A stretch of 64,000 bases of DNA from Sphagnum magellanicum (GCA_021904315.1 CM038920.1:19468001-19532000), one strand, 5' to 3'; positions 48,593-62,345 are shown, counted from the first letter of the stretch. Numbers and translations are program-made. The notes: generated from the sequence alone by a model not told the origin.

Positions 48593-49335
48593 AGCACATT
48601 TCACCTCTTCCTACGCTTCATGTGTTACTTTCTTGAACCCCTATCAATCACATCATGTAGTGACATTTTACAATTTGCCATAACAAGACACGCATCTTCT
48701 ATCACTAGGAGGACATAGGTCTATATCACTATGACATGTGTCACTCAACCTATGTCATTAAGGTGTAATACATCACCGGTGCCTATGCCACTAAAGCCTA
48801 TGCCACATGGGTTTCCTACTACACTTGGGCTTACTGTAATATGTCATTATGGCCTATGCCAATAAGGCCCATCTCACTCCACCTATGTCACTCAAGTTTA
48901 TATTGTCACTTGGGTTTGACCACTGTTATATGTCACTAGGGCATATGCCAATAAAACATCACATGTGTCACTTAACATATGTCACTCATTTTTATGTCAT
49001 TAAGGCTTATGTCAATCAAACATGTTTCATTAAGTTTATTTCAAGTTTATTTCACTTTAAGGCTTGAGGTTTGTGCATCATTTGGGCTTGTATCATTAAG
49101 GTTTGATCATAACTTACACTTAGTTTTAATGCCATAAACTTTACTCGTCATATACGCTAGCCATGTATTTTGAAATTTGCTAAAAACATGTCCAAACATG
49201 CACATGGACTTTTCAAATCAAATGGTACTTCTAATATTCACGCTTGCACATTTCACCTCTTTTTACGCTTCACGTGTTGCTCCTTTGATCCCCTATCAAT
49301 CACAACATGTAATGACATTCTATAATTTTGACAGA
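48593..49335. repeat. Short-period array, unit A (first block)
   Basis: The block opens with 'cacatttcacctcttcctacgcttcatgtg', passes 'caatcacatcatgtagtgacattttac', then 20-25-bp phrases such as 'tatgtcactaagg', 'cctatgccacta' and 'tatcactaggacataggtc'. The opening phrase returns near 49,248, giving a ~650-bp higher-order unit. The same unit recurs at 55,145-56,440 and, inverted, at 62,346-63,265. Confidence 0.85.
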
Positions 49336-50200
49336 TCATGGTCCCAACCACTATGCATTCCACTCATTTTCAAGCGGATTAGACCAATTCCACTATAGTG
49401 ACATTATAGTGACATCTTGCCCAACTTAATGGAATTGGCCAATGAACTGGGTTGCGTGGTAACAACCAGTGGAATCCTAGTGGATTAGTTTATTATAATG
49501 GGATGTACCATACCCAAGAAAACATTCAGTGGATTATCCCATGTGATCCTTAAGTGAAATACATATTGATGTTTTGGTGATTACATAGCAATTTTTCTTG
49601 TGACTATTTGACCTATTATTCTAGTAGGTGTATATTGATCTTCTACTAAGTCCATCAAATGATATTTTAGAGTGGTTGTGGATTAATCAACTTCGTGTCA
49701 TGGGTCCATAGTGATTAGCCATTCTAATGATTCCAGAAAGTTTCAATGTGTAGCACACCATATTACATGCATGACGAATCACATCTACTATTAACAAGAT
49801 TAACATATTACTTTCACAATTTAATTATGAATATTAGTTTGCACTAGCATTTATCATTATAGGGTGCAATACTTATGATTCACTAGTATTATAATTGGGT
49901 GGTGGGATTGATCATCATATTCCATGTCACTACAAATCTATTAATGATTCGGAGGTCGTTTATATAAAAGTTCACCATAATCCAAATCTTCCAATTACCA
50001 TTTTTCTTGTGTCTAATGATAAAAATGCATCACATTGGAATTAAATTTTTTTGAATCCCTAAGAGTTGTGTCATTTTTGCACATGTCACTTTATTTTTCC
50101 AATGAATAGTTTTGCTCATTTACGTAGCTAGGTGGTCCATACCTTACCTTTGGTAAAGGTATGATAATGTACCATAGTCATCAAACACTATAATGTCACT
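49336..50200. repeat. Flank module, partial copy
   Basis: Region 49,740-49,990 ('attactttcacaatttaatt', 'ggtgggattgatcatcatatt') matches 61,745-61,920 in the right arm of the palindrome, in the same orientation. Region 49,360-49,560 carries repeated 'ccactatag', 'agtggat' phrases. No coding signal is seen. Confidence 0.6.
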
Positions 50201-52460
50201 CATATCATGTTAAAGCTTACATGTCATTAAGTCATGAAGCTTATTCCCTAAGATTCAAGTCATTGCCCCGTACATGCACATGTCCACATTTAATGTATAA
50301 GCACGATTGGCATATGATTAAATGTCTTAAGGTTTAGGGTTTAAGGTTGAACACGTGTTTTTTAAACAAATGTATACTAATTTTGCTGATCCACTTCATT
50401 ATACAGTTATACCACTAAACTATATTTTTTTAAATGTCACTAAGGTGTGGAATACTAAATGCCACCATTGCAAGTGCCATTACAAGGCCACCCACTTGTC
50501 ATTTGACTTGTTATCATTAAATTTTCATTCGTTATAAGTTTCATCGATGTTTTTTTTTAATAATTTGAATTAATTTGATGTGATGTGTCGTTTACATGTT
50601 TTTTTGGAATAAAGTGCAATGGTGCTAACTTTTCTTGGCCCCTTTACTTTGAGTCACTTCCTCCTCCCCTTCCTTCTCTTCATTCAATCAAGGTTTGTAT
50701 ACATTAACCTTTGTAAAATACAAAACAATTTGCCCAAACACCTATGTCATTAGGGCCTATTCAATCATTAAAATCTATGCCATTAAGGATGGTTTCATCG
50801 ACATTTTATGTCACTGGTGGCCCATGTCATTCAACACATTCCACATAATATCACTAACTAGTGCCCTATGTCACTCGTGCTACAACTTGGGTCTGTCACT
50901 ACCACCTATGTCACTAAAGAATCATATTTCACTAATCATTATGCCATGAAGGCCTATGTCACTCACTAGGACTTGGGTCTGTCACTACCACCTTTGTCGT
51001 TAAGGAGTCATATGTCACTAATTATTATGCCATGAAGGCCTATGTCACTCATTAGGACTTGGGTTTGTCACTATGACCTATGTCATTAAGGAATCATATG
51101 TCATTAATTATTATGCCATGAAGGCTCATGTCACTCATTAAGACTTGGGTCTATCACTATGACCTATGACACTAAGGAGTCATATGTCATTAATCACTGT
51201 GCCATGAAGGCCTATGTCACTCATTAGGACTTGGGTCTCTCACTACCACCTATGTCACTAAGGAGTCATATGTCATTAATCACTATGCCATGAAGGCCTA
51301 TGTCACTCATTAGGACTTGGGTCTTTCACTACCACCTATGTCACTAAGGAGTCATATGTCACTAATCACATGTCCACATTTGATGCACAAGCAAGATTGG
51401 CATATGATTAGATGTCTTAGGGTTGAAGGTTGAACACATGTGTTTCTTAAACATATGTATACTAATTTTGCTTATTTATTTCACAATATAATTCTACCAC
51501 AATGCTATAATTTTTAGAATGTCATTAAACTGTGGAGTACTAATAAATGCCACCAATGCAAGTGCCATTACAAGGCCACCCACTTGTCATTCAACTTTTT
51601 ATCACTAAATTTCCATTCACTATTAGTTTCACCAATGTTTTCTCCTAATAACTTGAATTAATTTTATGTGATGTATCGCTTACATGCACTTTTGGAATAA
51701 GGTGCAATGGTGTTGATTTTTCTTGGCCCCTTTACTTTGAGTCAGCTCCTGCTCCCCCTCCTTTTTTCATTCAATCATGGTTTGTATACATTAGCCCATG
51801 CAAAATACAACACAATTTGTCCAAACACCTATGTCATTAAGGCCTATTCAATCAATAAGATGCCATTAAGCATGGTTTCATTGACATTTATGTCATTGGT
51901 GGCCTATGTCATTCGACACGTGCCACATAATATCACTAACTAATGGCCTATGTCACTCACTAAGACTTGGGTCTATCACAACCACCTATGTCACTAAGGA
52001 GTCATATGCTCCTCCTATTCACTATGCCATGAAGGCCTATGTCACTCACTAGGACTTGGGTCTATCACAACCACCTATGTCACTAAGGAGTCATATGCTC
52101 CTCCTATTCACTATGCCATGAAGGCTATGTCACTCACTAGGACTTGGGTCTATCACTATGACCTAGATCATTAAGGAGTCATATGTCACTAATCATTATG
52201 CCATGAAGGCCTATGTAATACATTAGGACTTGGGTTTGTCTCTATGACCTATGTCACTAAGGAATCATATGTCACTAATCACTATGCCATGACAACCTAT
52301 GTCACTCGTTAGACTTGGGTTTGTCACTATGACCTATGTCATTAAGGAATCATATGTCACTAATCATTATGCCATGAAGGCCTATGTCACTCACTAGGAC
52401 TCAAGTCTGTCACTATGACCTATGTCACTAAAGAATCATATGCCATGAAGGCCTATGTCA
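50201..52460. repeat. ~1.1-kb tandem duplication containing 86-bp repeats
   Basis: The segment starting 'cacatgtccacattt' near 50,278 is repeated from 51,367. Each copy ends in an array with units of 86 bp: 'atgccatgaaggcctatgtc' starts at 50,941, 51,027, 51,113, 51,199 and 51,285, and in the second array at about 52,024, 52,113, 52,198, 52,284, 52,369 and 52,439. In the first array the 86-bp period is exact. Confidence 0.9.
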
Positions 52461-53935
52461 CTAAGGTTTGTTTCAATTTGAACTTGGTGTATTGTATCAC
52501 TAGGACATATGCCACTAAGGCACATGTCACTTAGCCTATGTCATTCCAATTTATAATATCATTAAGGTTATTGTCGTTTCAATTTGATGTAAATGTCATT
52601 AAGGTTTCTATATGTCATTAGGGCTTATATGAATTGGGCCTATTTCATTTAGTTTTATGACATTTAAAACATGTTCCTTGTTGCTAGGGCTTGCATCACT
52701 TGGACTTGGTGTTAGTTTATGCCTAAATCATCTACCATACTGATTGATTTTTAAAGTTTGTTGAAACCATAAAACATGCACATGAAAGTTTGAAAGATGG
52801 TAATTGTGTTACTGGCTTTTGCAAATCCCTATCCTATTTTTCCACCTCATGTGCAACTCCTTCGAACTCTTATCAATCATAATATAATGATGTTTCATGA
52901 TTGCCCACAACAAAATAGGTCTATCTAATTACTTGGGATGAAGATTCACCTCTTGTCTTAACAACTTTGTATTATCTATGGGACTGCAACAATAAGATAA
53001 TAATTTGCAACTTACAACACTCAAGTTGGATGATACTTGTAGCTCCATGAAGTAGGTTAATGGTGTGCATCCCAAAGCTATCAATTCCCATAATTGGGCA
53101 TGAACAACCCGCATACAGTTCACTTTCTCTATTGGCATTTGGAGTCTTCCAGTAATAAACATTTGCATATAGCTCAACTACATTACTTGCAACAAAGACA
53201 CATGAATCCTATCCATAATTATCAATGGTTTGCTCACAAGCATACTTGCCTTCATCTTGAATTAAGCATTTATGCAAAGACATGCATTCAACATCCCCCC
53301 CCCAATAATAGCAACAATGTTGGGTTGCATACATTTATACATGGTGAAAAATTAAATTTAAAAATTACATCATAATTTAAAAGAACAAAACTTGGCACCT
53401 CAAGAAATGTGGGAAAACAATAATGTTTAATCATTTGTAACTTGCAAAAGGTTGAAAACTTTGCAAGATTTTTGTTTCATATCTCTTTAAAACACATTCT
53501 CTATCATGTACACACAATGAAACTAAATATTTCATTTCACCTTCAAAATCAAAGCTAAAAACAATGACAACAATGCTACATTTCTTCGTCCAATGATAAA
53601 TTTTTGAATAAAAAACAATGGGTAATCATTTTGCCACATTTTCTTGCAACCATATGACCATGTGCACATCCTGCATAGAAGTCAAACAAGCTATATCTAA
53701 CCAAAAGATATGAATCCCATCCATTTTCAATGGCTTGGAAGGTTGTTCAAACATACCTATTTTGATTTTCAAGTGTAATTTAGCTAACACATGCATTTAA
53801 AACCTCCATGGTAACAAGACAATTAGATTTCACAAATTTGTATGTGTTAAAATATCACACTTAAAAAATACATCACAATTCAAAACAACAAGCTTTGAGT
53901 ACTCAAAAACATCTACAACATTGAAAAGGTACAAT
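52461..53935. repeat. Flank module, second copy, and residual array
   Basis: After more 'tatgtcac' phrases (to about 52,900), region 52,930-53,170 resembles 56,450-56,710 ('attggcatttggagtc', 'gtaataaacatttgcat'), so the flank module follows the array here too. Two sub-blocks at about 53,190-53,300 and 53,705-53,810 are direct repeats of each other ('atgaatcc.atcca', 'caatgg.ttg'). No gene is seen. Confidence 0.6.
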
Positions 53936-56440
53936 ATGAAAAGGCATGTAATATTATACCTTTGTCATTAGGACCTAGGTCTATATCATTATGTCCTCTT
54001 TCACTCCTCCTTTGTCATTAGAACATAGGCCTATATCACTATGATATTTCATTCAACCTCTATCATTAGGACCTAGGTTTATATCATTAGGTTTTTTTTC
54101 ATTCATCCTTTATCACCAAGACATAGGTCTATATCACTATGACATGTGTCATTCAACCTATGTCACTAAGGTGTAATACATCACTAATGCCTATGCCACA
54201 TGGGTTTCCTACTACACTTGGGCTTACTGTAATATGTCATTATGGCCTATGCCAATAAAGCCCATTTCAACCTTAGCCTTGGGCTCACGACCAAGGCAAG
54301 GGCTTGTAAGAGTGCGAGACAAGAGGGAGAGCTGAGAGGCACATCTTATACTCTCGGGAGTGCAGGAAAGTGTGAGAGAATGAACCCTCACACTCCCAAG
54401 GCAACTCCCACTTGGGGAGTTTGAGTCCCGAAGGACTCCCGAATCTTCAAAGAGCGATTGCAAGGGTCAAAACCCATTGGTTTGAAAAGTTATTTATATC
54501 ATTAAAAAGCTATTGAAACTTAGATGCCTAAAATGGGCTCGCATGACTCATTTGGACATCTAAAACATAAGTTATGGCCAAAAGAAAGGTTGGGAATCAA
54601 ATTGGCAGTTTGATTCCCAACCACTAAAAGTCGGGAATCGACCCGATGTCCTTGCGTGTAGGTGGTGTGCCAAATACTGTTGGAAAGCTCTAGACAAGGG
54701 CTACAACTTTGCTTAAAACCTCATCTCAATCGGAGGCCTACACACAAAGTTATGGGGGCCCAAAGTCGCAAAAGTCCCAACTAACAAAATGCCATTTGGA
54801 TGTGGGCCGTGTGGAGAGGCACAAAGTATACTATAAGGGGGAAGGTGGTGGCTTCCCTCAAGTCCAGGCCGTGGTGAGTCTTGTGAGTCCGAGTTTGCCC
54901 GTGGTTCGTCCTAGCACCAAAAGTGCTCCAACTATGCACTAACCAACTTGTTGTTTGGTTTGTACAGGTCCGTGTGAGTGATTGAAGTGTTTTTCAATCT
55001 TCCTAATCCCATCCCGAAGCTCCAGCACGCCCTTCTACCCCCGAAATGCTACGAGCCAGGGAACGCGCCCCAATTCCTATTCTTCCGTTGTTTTCATCTT
55101 AGACTCACATTTGAGTCTCTTAAGGAGGTTAGGAGTGTGTCATTCTATCACTAGGACCTAGGTCTATATCATTAGGTCCTTTTTCATTCATCCTTTATCA
55201 TTAAAACATAGGTCTATATCACTATGACATGTGTCATTCAACCTATGTCACTAAGGTGTAATATATCACTAGTGCCTATGCCACATGGGTTTCCTACTAC
55301 ACTTGGGCTTACTGTAATATGTCATTATGGCCTATGCCAATAAGGCCCGTCTCACTCCACCTATGTCACTCAAGTTTATAATGTCAATTGGGTTTGACCA
55401 GTGTTATATGTCACTAGGGCATATGCCAATAAAACCTCACATGTGTCATTTAACATATGTCATTCATGTCAATCATTAAGGCTTGCGTCAATTATGCATG
55501 TTTCATTAAATTTATTTCAAGTTTATGTCATTTAAACCAAGTTTATTTCACTTTAAAGCTTGAGGTTTGTGCATCATTTGGGCTTGTATCATTAAGGTCT
55601 AATTACTTACATATAGTCTCAATGCCTTAGACTTTACTTGTCATATAAATTAGCCCTATATTTTGAAATTGCTAAAAACATGTCCAAACATACACATGAA
55701 CTTTTCATATTATATGGTATTTATGATATTCACGCTTGCACGTTTCACCTTTTTCTCCACCTCATGTGCTACTCCTTTGAACCCTTATCAATCACAACAT
55801 GTAGTGATGTTTTACAATTTCCCACAACAAGACACTATTACTCATCCTCTATCACTTGGACATAGGTCTTTATCACTACGACATGTGTCACTCAACCTAT
55901 GTCACTAAGGTGTAATACATCACTAGTGCCTATGCCACTGAGGCCTATGCCATATGAGTTTCCTACTACACTTGGGGCTTATTGTAATATGTCATTATGG
56001 CCTACAACAACATCTCACTCTACCTATGTCATTCAAGTTTATATTGTCACTTGGGTTTGACCAATGTTGTATATCATTAGGGCTTGTGCTAATCAAACGT
56101 GTTTCACTAAGTTTATTTCAAGTTTATGTCACTTAAACCAAGTTTATTTTACTCTAGGGCTTGAGGTTTGTGCATCATTTGGGCTTGTATAATTAAGGTC
56201 TAATAACTTATACCTAGTCTTCATCCCATAGATTCTACTTGTCATATATGTTAGAGCGTTGTATTTTGAAATTTGTTAAAAACATGTTCAAACATGCACA
56301 TGGACCTTTTAGATCAAATGGTACCTTTGATATTCACACTTGCACATTTCACCTCTTCCTACACCTCATGTGTTGCTCCTTTGAACCCCTGTCAATCACA
56401 ACATGTAATGATATTTTATAATTTCGTAGAACAAGACACT
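53936..56440. repeat. Short-period array, left arm outer block
   Basis: The array is the 'tatgtcactaagg', 'cctatgccac' and 'aggacctaggtctatatcatta' type, split by a solo LTR (54,263-55,142). Units of about 605-650 bp are visible (opening phrase near 55,740 and 56,345). The same sequences occur inverted at 62,346-63,265. Confidence 0.85.
54263..55142 (-). mobile_element. Solo LTR (fossil), copy 3, inverted
   Basis: On the minus strand this 880-bp block shares with copies 1 and 2 the start (GACACACTCC-like), the 'ggcttccccca'/'aagccaccacc' block, the 'caaactgccaatttga' block and an end related to 'ctaaggttg'. The terminal CA/TG at its left side is altered, and I see no clean flanking duplication. 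It sits inside the short-period array and is probably the most worn of the three. Confidence 0.75.
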
Positions 56441-57310
56441 AGATATTGAATCCTAGGATGAAATTCCAAGTCTTATGAACTCATAACTTTATATCATTAT
56501 GTGTACATGTGAATGTGCACAATTCGGAATAAACTAATAATTCCCATTCAACAATATGGTTGCATTATCTATAATTGTAATTATGAAACATGTTAATGGC
56601 ATTCATCTCCAGGCTATGAGATCCCGTACCTTTCCATGAATGTCACACATATTTGAATTTTTTCAATTGGCATTTGGAGTCCAAAGGTAATGAAGATTTG
56701 TATCTCACATTTGTATGGGGTAATTATCCATGCGTGCACCTAGGATCACTTGTTTGTCACTTGCATCAAAACAATAAGATTTGCATTCATTTCCATATGC
56801 TTAACAACACCTTGCAACACGTATTACACTAGGTTGGTGGACTAAATAGTTTTATAGGAGTGACCTCCAAAGTCACTAATAATGTCATATCTAGGATACA
56901 ATAATTATTAATCCCACCACTCATTATTGAACATGGCCCTTACTACAACTTACCATCATAAATGACAGTGTAAATCAATTTATGGAATTAGAGTGTGAAA
57001 GTAATATTATGCCAAACATCAAATAAAAATATCAATAAGGGGGGGATGGAAATGTCAAATTAACCATTCCACTCATTTAAACTCTAAAGAATGGTTCATT
57101 GTAGCTAGTGGTTTGGGCATGCACGGTGGTTGTGCAATGACATATCTTTTGCCATAGGACCCCAATCACCAAAGACATCCAAAACCACTACCAAACCACT
57201 ATAGTGCGATAGGTGCATTCCACTCAAAATTTGAGTGGAATGGTTAGTGATTAGAATCACTTCCATTAGTAGGGTGAGGATGCACTAAAGGTAAAATCCT
57301 AATTTTTTGA
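56441..57310. repeat. Flank module, left arm of the large palindrome
   Basis: The module matches 61,451-62,345 in inverted orientation through its whole length. Landmarks are 'gatattgaatcctagg', 'cacattcacatgtac' (inverted), 'ggcatgcacggtggttgtg' and 'tgcattccactcaaa'. Mirrored positions sum to about 118,770. The segment 57,213-57,240 is itself a small palindrome around 'tccactcaaaatttgagtgga'. Confidence 0.9.
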
Positions 57311-58560
57311 AGTTTCATACCTTGTAAATGGCCTTGGCAACATTTGCTTCTTATTCCTTTGTGTGCCATATATGTGCCATTTCCTCTTGAGGTGCAACAT
57401 TCGATATACAATCAAACAATAGGTCAAACAAAAAAAAAAAAAAACAATTGCAACATTAATATCCAATACTCTACTTTAAAATCAAAACAATAACATTACA
57501 TTAACAAGCATAACAATGCTTGCATTTATTAGTTTGGTTGTTAATTAGGGCAAAGAAGGGGTTGATCAATGAACACTTGAGAATTAAGTTCATTTTCAAA
57601 TGCTTTTGAAACAACACATTGTAATACATACACTAGGTTGGTGCATGGAATAAGCACATATTAAAATTCATCCCATTTTTTAAAAGCTACATACCTTGTA
57701 AATGACCAAATGCCAACATTTTCTTTTGATTCCTTGATGTGCCACATATTTGTCATTTCTTCTTGAAGTGCAACATTATGAATAGAATCTACAAATAGGT
57801 CAAAACGACCTAATACCAATAATAACAACATCAATATCCGATATTTTAGCTTACAAAATTACATAATAATAGCTAGTACAACAAGTGGATTATCGGTTAC
57901 TTTTGTTGATTTGGTTGTTTAGGGCAATGAAGAGGTGGTTTGACTAATGAACATTCAATTTAAGTTCATTTTCAAATGCTTCAATAACACATTGTGCAAC
58001 ATATATAATGTTTTTGTGCATGGTATAAAAACATACTGAAATTCATCATAATTGTTTTAAGTTGCATACCTTGTAAATGATTAAATTCCAAAAATTGCCT
58101 CTGATTCCTTGACATGCCACATATCTACCACCTCGTCTTAAGGTGAAACATTATGAATACAATCTACAAATAGGTGAAAACAATCTATTAACAACAATAA
58201 CAACATCAATATCCAATACTTTAGTTTACAAAGTAAAGTAATAACATTACATTAGAAAATGTAGTAATGGCTACCTTTGTTGATTTGGTTATTTAAGGCA
58301 AGGAAGAAGTGGTTTGACCAATGAACACTTGACTTAAGTTCGCTTTCAACTGTTTCAATGATACATTGTAACACATACATTATGTTGGTGCATGGCATAA
58401 GGACATATTGAAATTCATCACAATTTTTTAAAGTTGTGTACCTTGTAAATGACCAAATGCCAACATTTGCTTTTGATTCATTTGTGTGCCACAAATTTGC
58501 CACTTCCTTTTGATGTGCAAGATTATGAATAGAATTTGAAAAATAATGAAAATGGAAAAT
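57311..58560 (-). repeat. 370-bp tandem array, left arm, four units with an exon-like core
   Basis: Units start near 57,318, 57,690, 58,070 and 58,440. On the minus strand each holds an 85-95-bp core that reads NVAPQEE, (L/I/M)WHTKE, then K-ANV-; the core ends at ACAAG|GTATGCAAC, a good splice-donor match, and is preceded by a 'tatttgtag|attc' acceptor-like site in most units. Between cores the sequence is AT-rich. Frame 58,581-58,252 (-) is open for 109 codons across one unit. I do not recognise the peptide. Confidence 0.8.
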
Positions 58561-59860
58561 TAACATGTTAGTCCCAGGCACTTGGGGACAATGAGACTAC
58601 ACATGGACATTAGAAGCTAGTTAACTAATATACTTCATTTGTTCAAATTTTTTGATATTTACCTTATGATAATCTAGTGGAAACAATGTGTAATATTTTT
58701 AGTTTGAATGTCATTACATTGGGCACCACAATTTATTGAAACTGATCTTAACTAGTCACAATCTTCAAAAACAGACCTTGACTAGTCATAATTTGTTGAA
58801 TTAGACTTGAACCAACCAACCATGTTGTCCATGTTATGATCACCTCCTTGTATATTTCATGCAAACAATAACACAAACACAGAAACAACAAAAACATAAT
58901 CAAAATGTGATAATAACAATACATCAACACAAGAATATAACACAATAATATAAGTAGTACATAATAACAAGATAATAGCCACAATACATACCGCAACAAT
59001 ACATCAACATGTAAACAACATAAACATCTCAACAAGGTAGGTTAAAAAATTTCTAGGAGTGTTATCTTGAGCCAAAACTGATATCTAATGGGCAAATTAC
59101 TTGCATGAATATGAGTCATTGTCCATTTTTTTCAACTCTCCATTTGATTTACTTTCACCTTTACACCTCCTAGTTTTAACCATCTCCTTTTTTGTTTTCA
59201 AACGCCATTGGATTCTTTGGACACCATTATAACATTTAAACACACAATTGTGCAACAATAAGCAACTTAACCAAGCCATTTTATCCATCTCCACCAAACA
59301 CTTTAGGTGTGAAAAAAATGTCAATATCAAAATATCTTAGAACTTCACTTCCTTTTTCTAATAAAACCCTAATATGGTTTGCATCCATCATTTTTCATCA
59401 GAAGTGTATGTGGTAAGATCTCGTCCAACAAAGTGGGTGGGAAAGTTCAATTTCAAATTTTAGATGAATGTGGCATAAAGTATTTTCATCCATTCCATCC
59501 CTAATAGTTTGCTAAAGGCCCAACCACGAGTACACCCATTCATTCACATGTACAACTTTATGTTTATAAGGTTTTTGTGGATGGGGTTGTTGATGGTCAA
59601 ATGGTTGCTAGTTTCTTGGTTTTTTTGGATGTTGGTTGCTAATGGGGTTCTTAATATCCTAGAGGAACTTACAAGTTCTTGAATTATAATTATTAAACTA
59701 TTATTGTATTATTATTATTGTTTTTGTGTTGTTTTATTTCATGTGTTCTTTTGTTGTTACTTTTATTATTTTGCAACATAAAAATTGTAACACCAACCAA
59801 CACTTGGGCAACCATTGTTACGCTTGTTGATGTAATTTTACTATTTTATTTTGTAAGCTA
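58561..59860. other. Central spacer of the large palindrome
   Basis: No mirrored partner is seen here. It contains an A/C-rich simple stretch (58,860-59,010, 'aacaataacacaaacac'), a minus-strand frame of 77 codons (59,330-59,097, ending KSNGELKKMDNDSYSCK), and 'ttattattattgtttttgtg' runs near 59,700. None is assigned. The spacer is the part most likely to have held any gene of such an element. Confidence 0.5.
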
Positions 59861-61450
59861 AAATATTGGATATTATGCACATGTTGTTTTTGTTTTTATT
59901 ACATTTTTTTGAACTTTTTTTATTGTATTAATAGTGTTGCACTTCAAAAGGAAGTAATAGGTTTGTGGCACGCACAAAGAAATCAAAAGTAAATGTTGGT
60001 AAGTTTTTTACAAGGTATGAAAATTTTAAACATTGGGACAAATTTCAATACATTTTTATTCCATGCATCTATTCAATGTATTGTTATAGGGTGGTATTGA
60101 AACATTTGAAAGTTCAATCTTAAATCAGCTGGTCATTGGTTTGCCCTAAACAACCAAATTAGCAAAGGTAGCCATTATTACACTTGTTGATGTAATGTTA
60201 CTACTTTATTTTATAAGCTAAAGTATTGGATATATATGTTGTTCTTGTTGTTGTTATATTATTTTCACCTATTTGCTACATATTTTATTCATAATGTTCC
60301 ACCTCAAGAAGAAGCGGTAGATTTGTGACCCACAAATAAATCAAAAACAAATGTTGGCATTTGGTCATTTGCAAGGTATGCAACTTGAAAATGAATTTCA
60401 ATATGTCCACATAGGATGCACCAACATAATTAATGTGTTGCAATGTGTTGTTAAATCATCTAAAAATGAACTTAAATAAAATGTTCATTAGTCAAACCAC
60501 CTCTTCCTTGCCCTAAACAACCAAATCAATAGAGGTAACCATTACTACACTTGTTAATGCAATGTGACAACTTTATATTGTAAGCTAAAGTATTGGATAT
60601 TGATGTCGTTATTATTGTTAATAAATTGTTTTCACCTATTTGTAAATTGTATTCATAATGTTTCACCTCAAGAAATCTTGGCATTCAATCATTTACAAGG
60701 TATGCAACTTAAACAAATTGGGATGAATTTTAGTATGTTCTTATACCATACACAAACATATTGTATATGTTGCACAATGTGTTATTGAAGCATTTAAAAA
60801 TGAACTTAAATCGAATGTTCATTAATCAAACCACCTCTTCTTTGCCTTAAACAACCAAATCAACAAAGGTAGGCATTGATCCACTTGTTTATGTAATGTT
60901 GTTACTTTATTTTCTAAGTTAAAATATCTTATATTGATTTTTTATTGTTGGTATTAGGTTGTTTTGACCTATTTGTAGATTCTATTCATAATGTTGCACC
61001 TTAAAAGGAAGTGGTAGATTTGTGGCACATCAAGGAATCAAAAAAAAATGTTGGCATTTGGTCATTTATAAGGTATGCAACTTTAAAAGATTGGGATGAA
61101 TTTTAGTATATGTTTATTCCACACACCAACCTAATGTATGAATTGTAATGTGTTGTGTCATAAGCATCTGAAAATGAACTTGAATAAAGTGTTCATTAAA
61201 GAAACCACCTCTTCTTTGCCCTAAACAACCAAATTAAGAAATGCAGGCATTGCTATGCTTGTTAATGTAATGTTATTGTTTTGATTTTAAAGTAGAGTAT
61301 TGGATATTGATGTTGCAATTGTTATTGTTTTTTGATCTATTATTTGATTGTCTATAGAATGTTGCACCTCAAGAGGAAATAACACATATGTGGCACACAA
61401 AGGAACAAGAAGCAAATGTTGCCAAGGCCATTTACAAGGTTTGAAACTTC
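59861..61450 (+). repeat. 370-bp tandem array, right arm, five units with the exon-like core
   Basis: Inverted relative to 57,311-58,560. Cores on the plus strand end at about 60,018, 60,378, 60,702, 61,076 and 61,442, each at AAG|GTATG (the last at GTTTG). The third core has lost about 40 bp. The last reads NVAPQEEITHMWHTKEQEAN in a fully open frame, as in the left-arm copy next to the flank module, so the outermost units of both arms pair with each other. Confidence 0.8.
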
Positions 61451-62345
61451 AAAAAATTAGGATTTTACCTTTAGTGCATCTTCCCCTACTAATGGAAATC
61501 ATCCCAATCACTAACCATTCCACTCAAATTTTGAGTGGAATGCACCTATCCCACTATAATGGTTTGGTAGTGGTTTTGGATGTCCCTAGTGATTGGGGTC
61601 TTATGACAAGAGACATGCCAATACACAACCACCGTGCATGCCTAAACCACTAGCTACAATGAACCCATTTTTAGAGTTTAAATGAGTGCAATGGTTAATT
61701 TGACATTTCCATTCCCCCCTCATTGATATTTTTGTTTGATGTTTGGCATATTATTACTTTCATAGTTTAATTCCATAGATTGATTTACACTGTCATTTAT
61801 GATGGTAAGGTGTAATAAGGGCCATGTTCAATATTAAATGGTGGGATTAATGATGATTGTATCTTGTGACATTATTAATGAGTTTGGATGTCACTCTTAT
61901 AGAACTATTCAGTGCACCAACCTAGTGTAATATGTGTTGCAAGGTGTTCTTAAGCATATGGAAATGAACGTAAATCTTATTGTTTTGATGCAAGTGACAT
62001 ACATGTGATCCTAGGTGCACATATGGAGAATTACCCCATACAAATGTGGGATGCAAATGTTCATTACCTTGGGACTCCAAATGCCAATTGAAAAAGTTAA
62101 AGTATGTGTGTCGTTCATGGAAAGGTACAAGATCTCATTGTTTTAATGTGAATGCCATTAGCATGTTTCATGGAATTACAATTTTGGATGATGCAACTAG
62201 ATTGTTCAATGGGAATTGTTAGTTTGTTACAATTTGTGCACATTCACATGTACACATAACACCATAAAGTTATGAGTTCATAAGACTTGGAATTTCATCC
62301 CAAGATTCAATATCTAGTGTTTTGTTCTGTGAAATTATAAAACAT
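61451..62345. repeat. Flank module, right arm of the large palindrome
   Basis: This is an inverted copy of 56,441-57,310, about 90% similar in the parts compared by eye (for example 61,490-61,660 against 57,085-57,255). No gene is present. The 101-codon frame 61,348-61,653 runs across the repeat and is not called. Confidence 0.9.

Noticed and set aside
48593-52460. Short regular repeats that could suggest a CRISPR-like array
   Set aside because: The units are degenerate, lie head to tail without unique spacers, and the window is eukaryotic.
54224-54942. Open frames on both strands near 54.2-54.9 kb
   Set aside because: They fall in the inverted solo LTR and show no protein family features.
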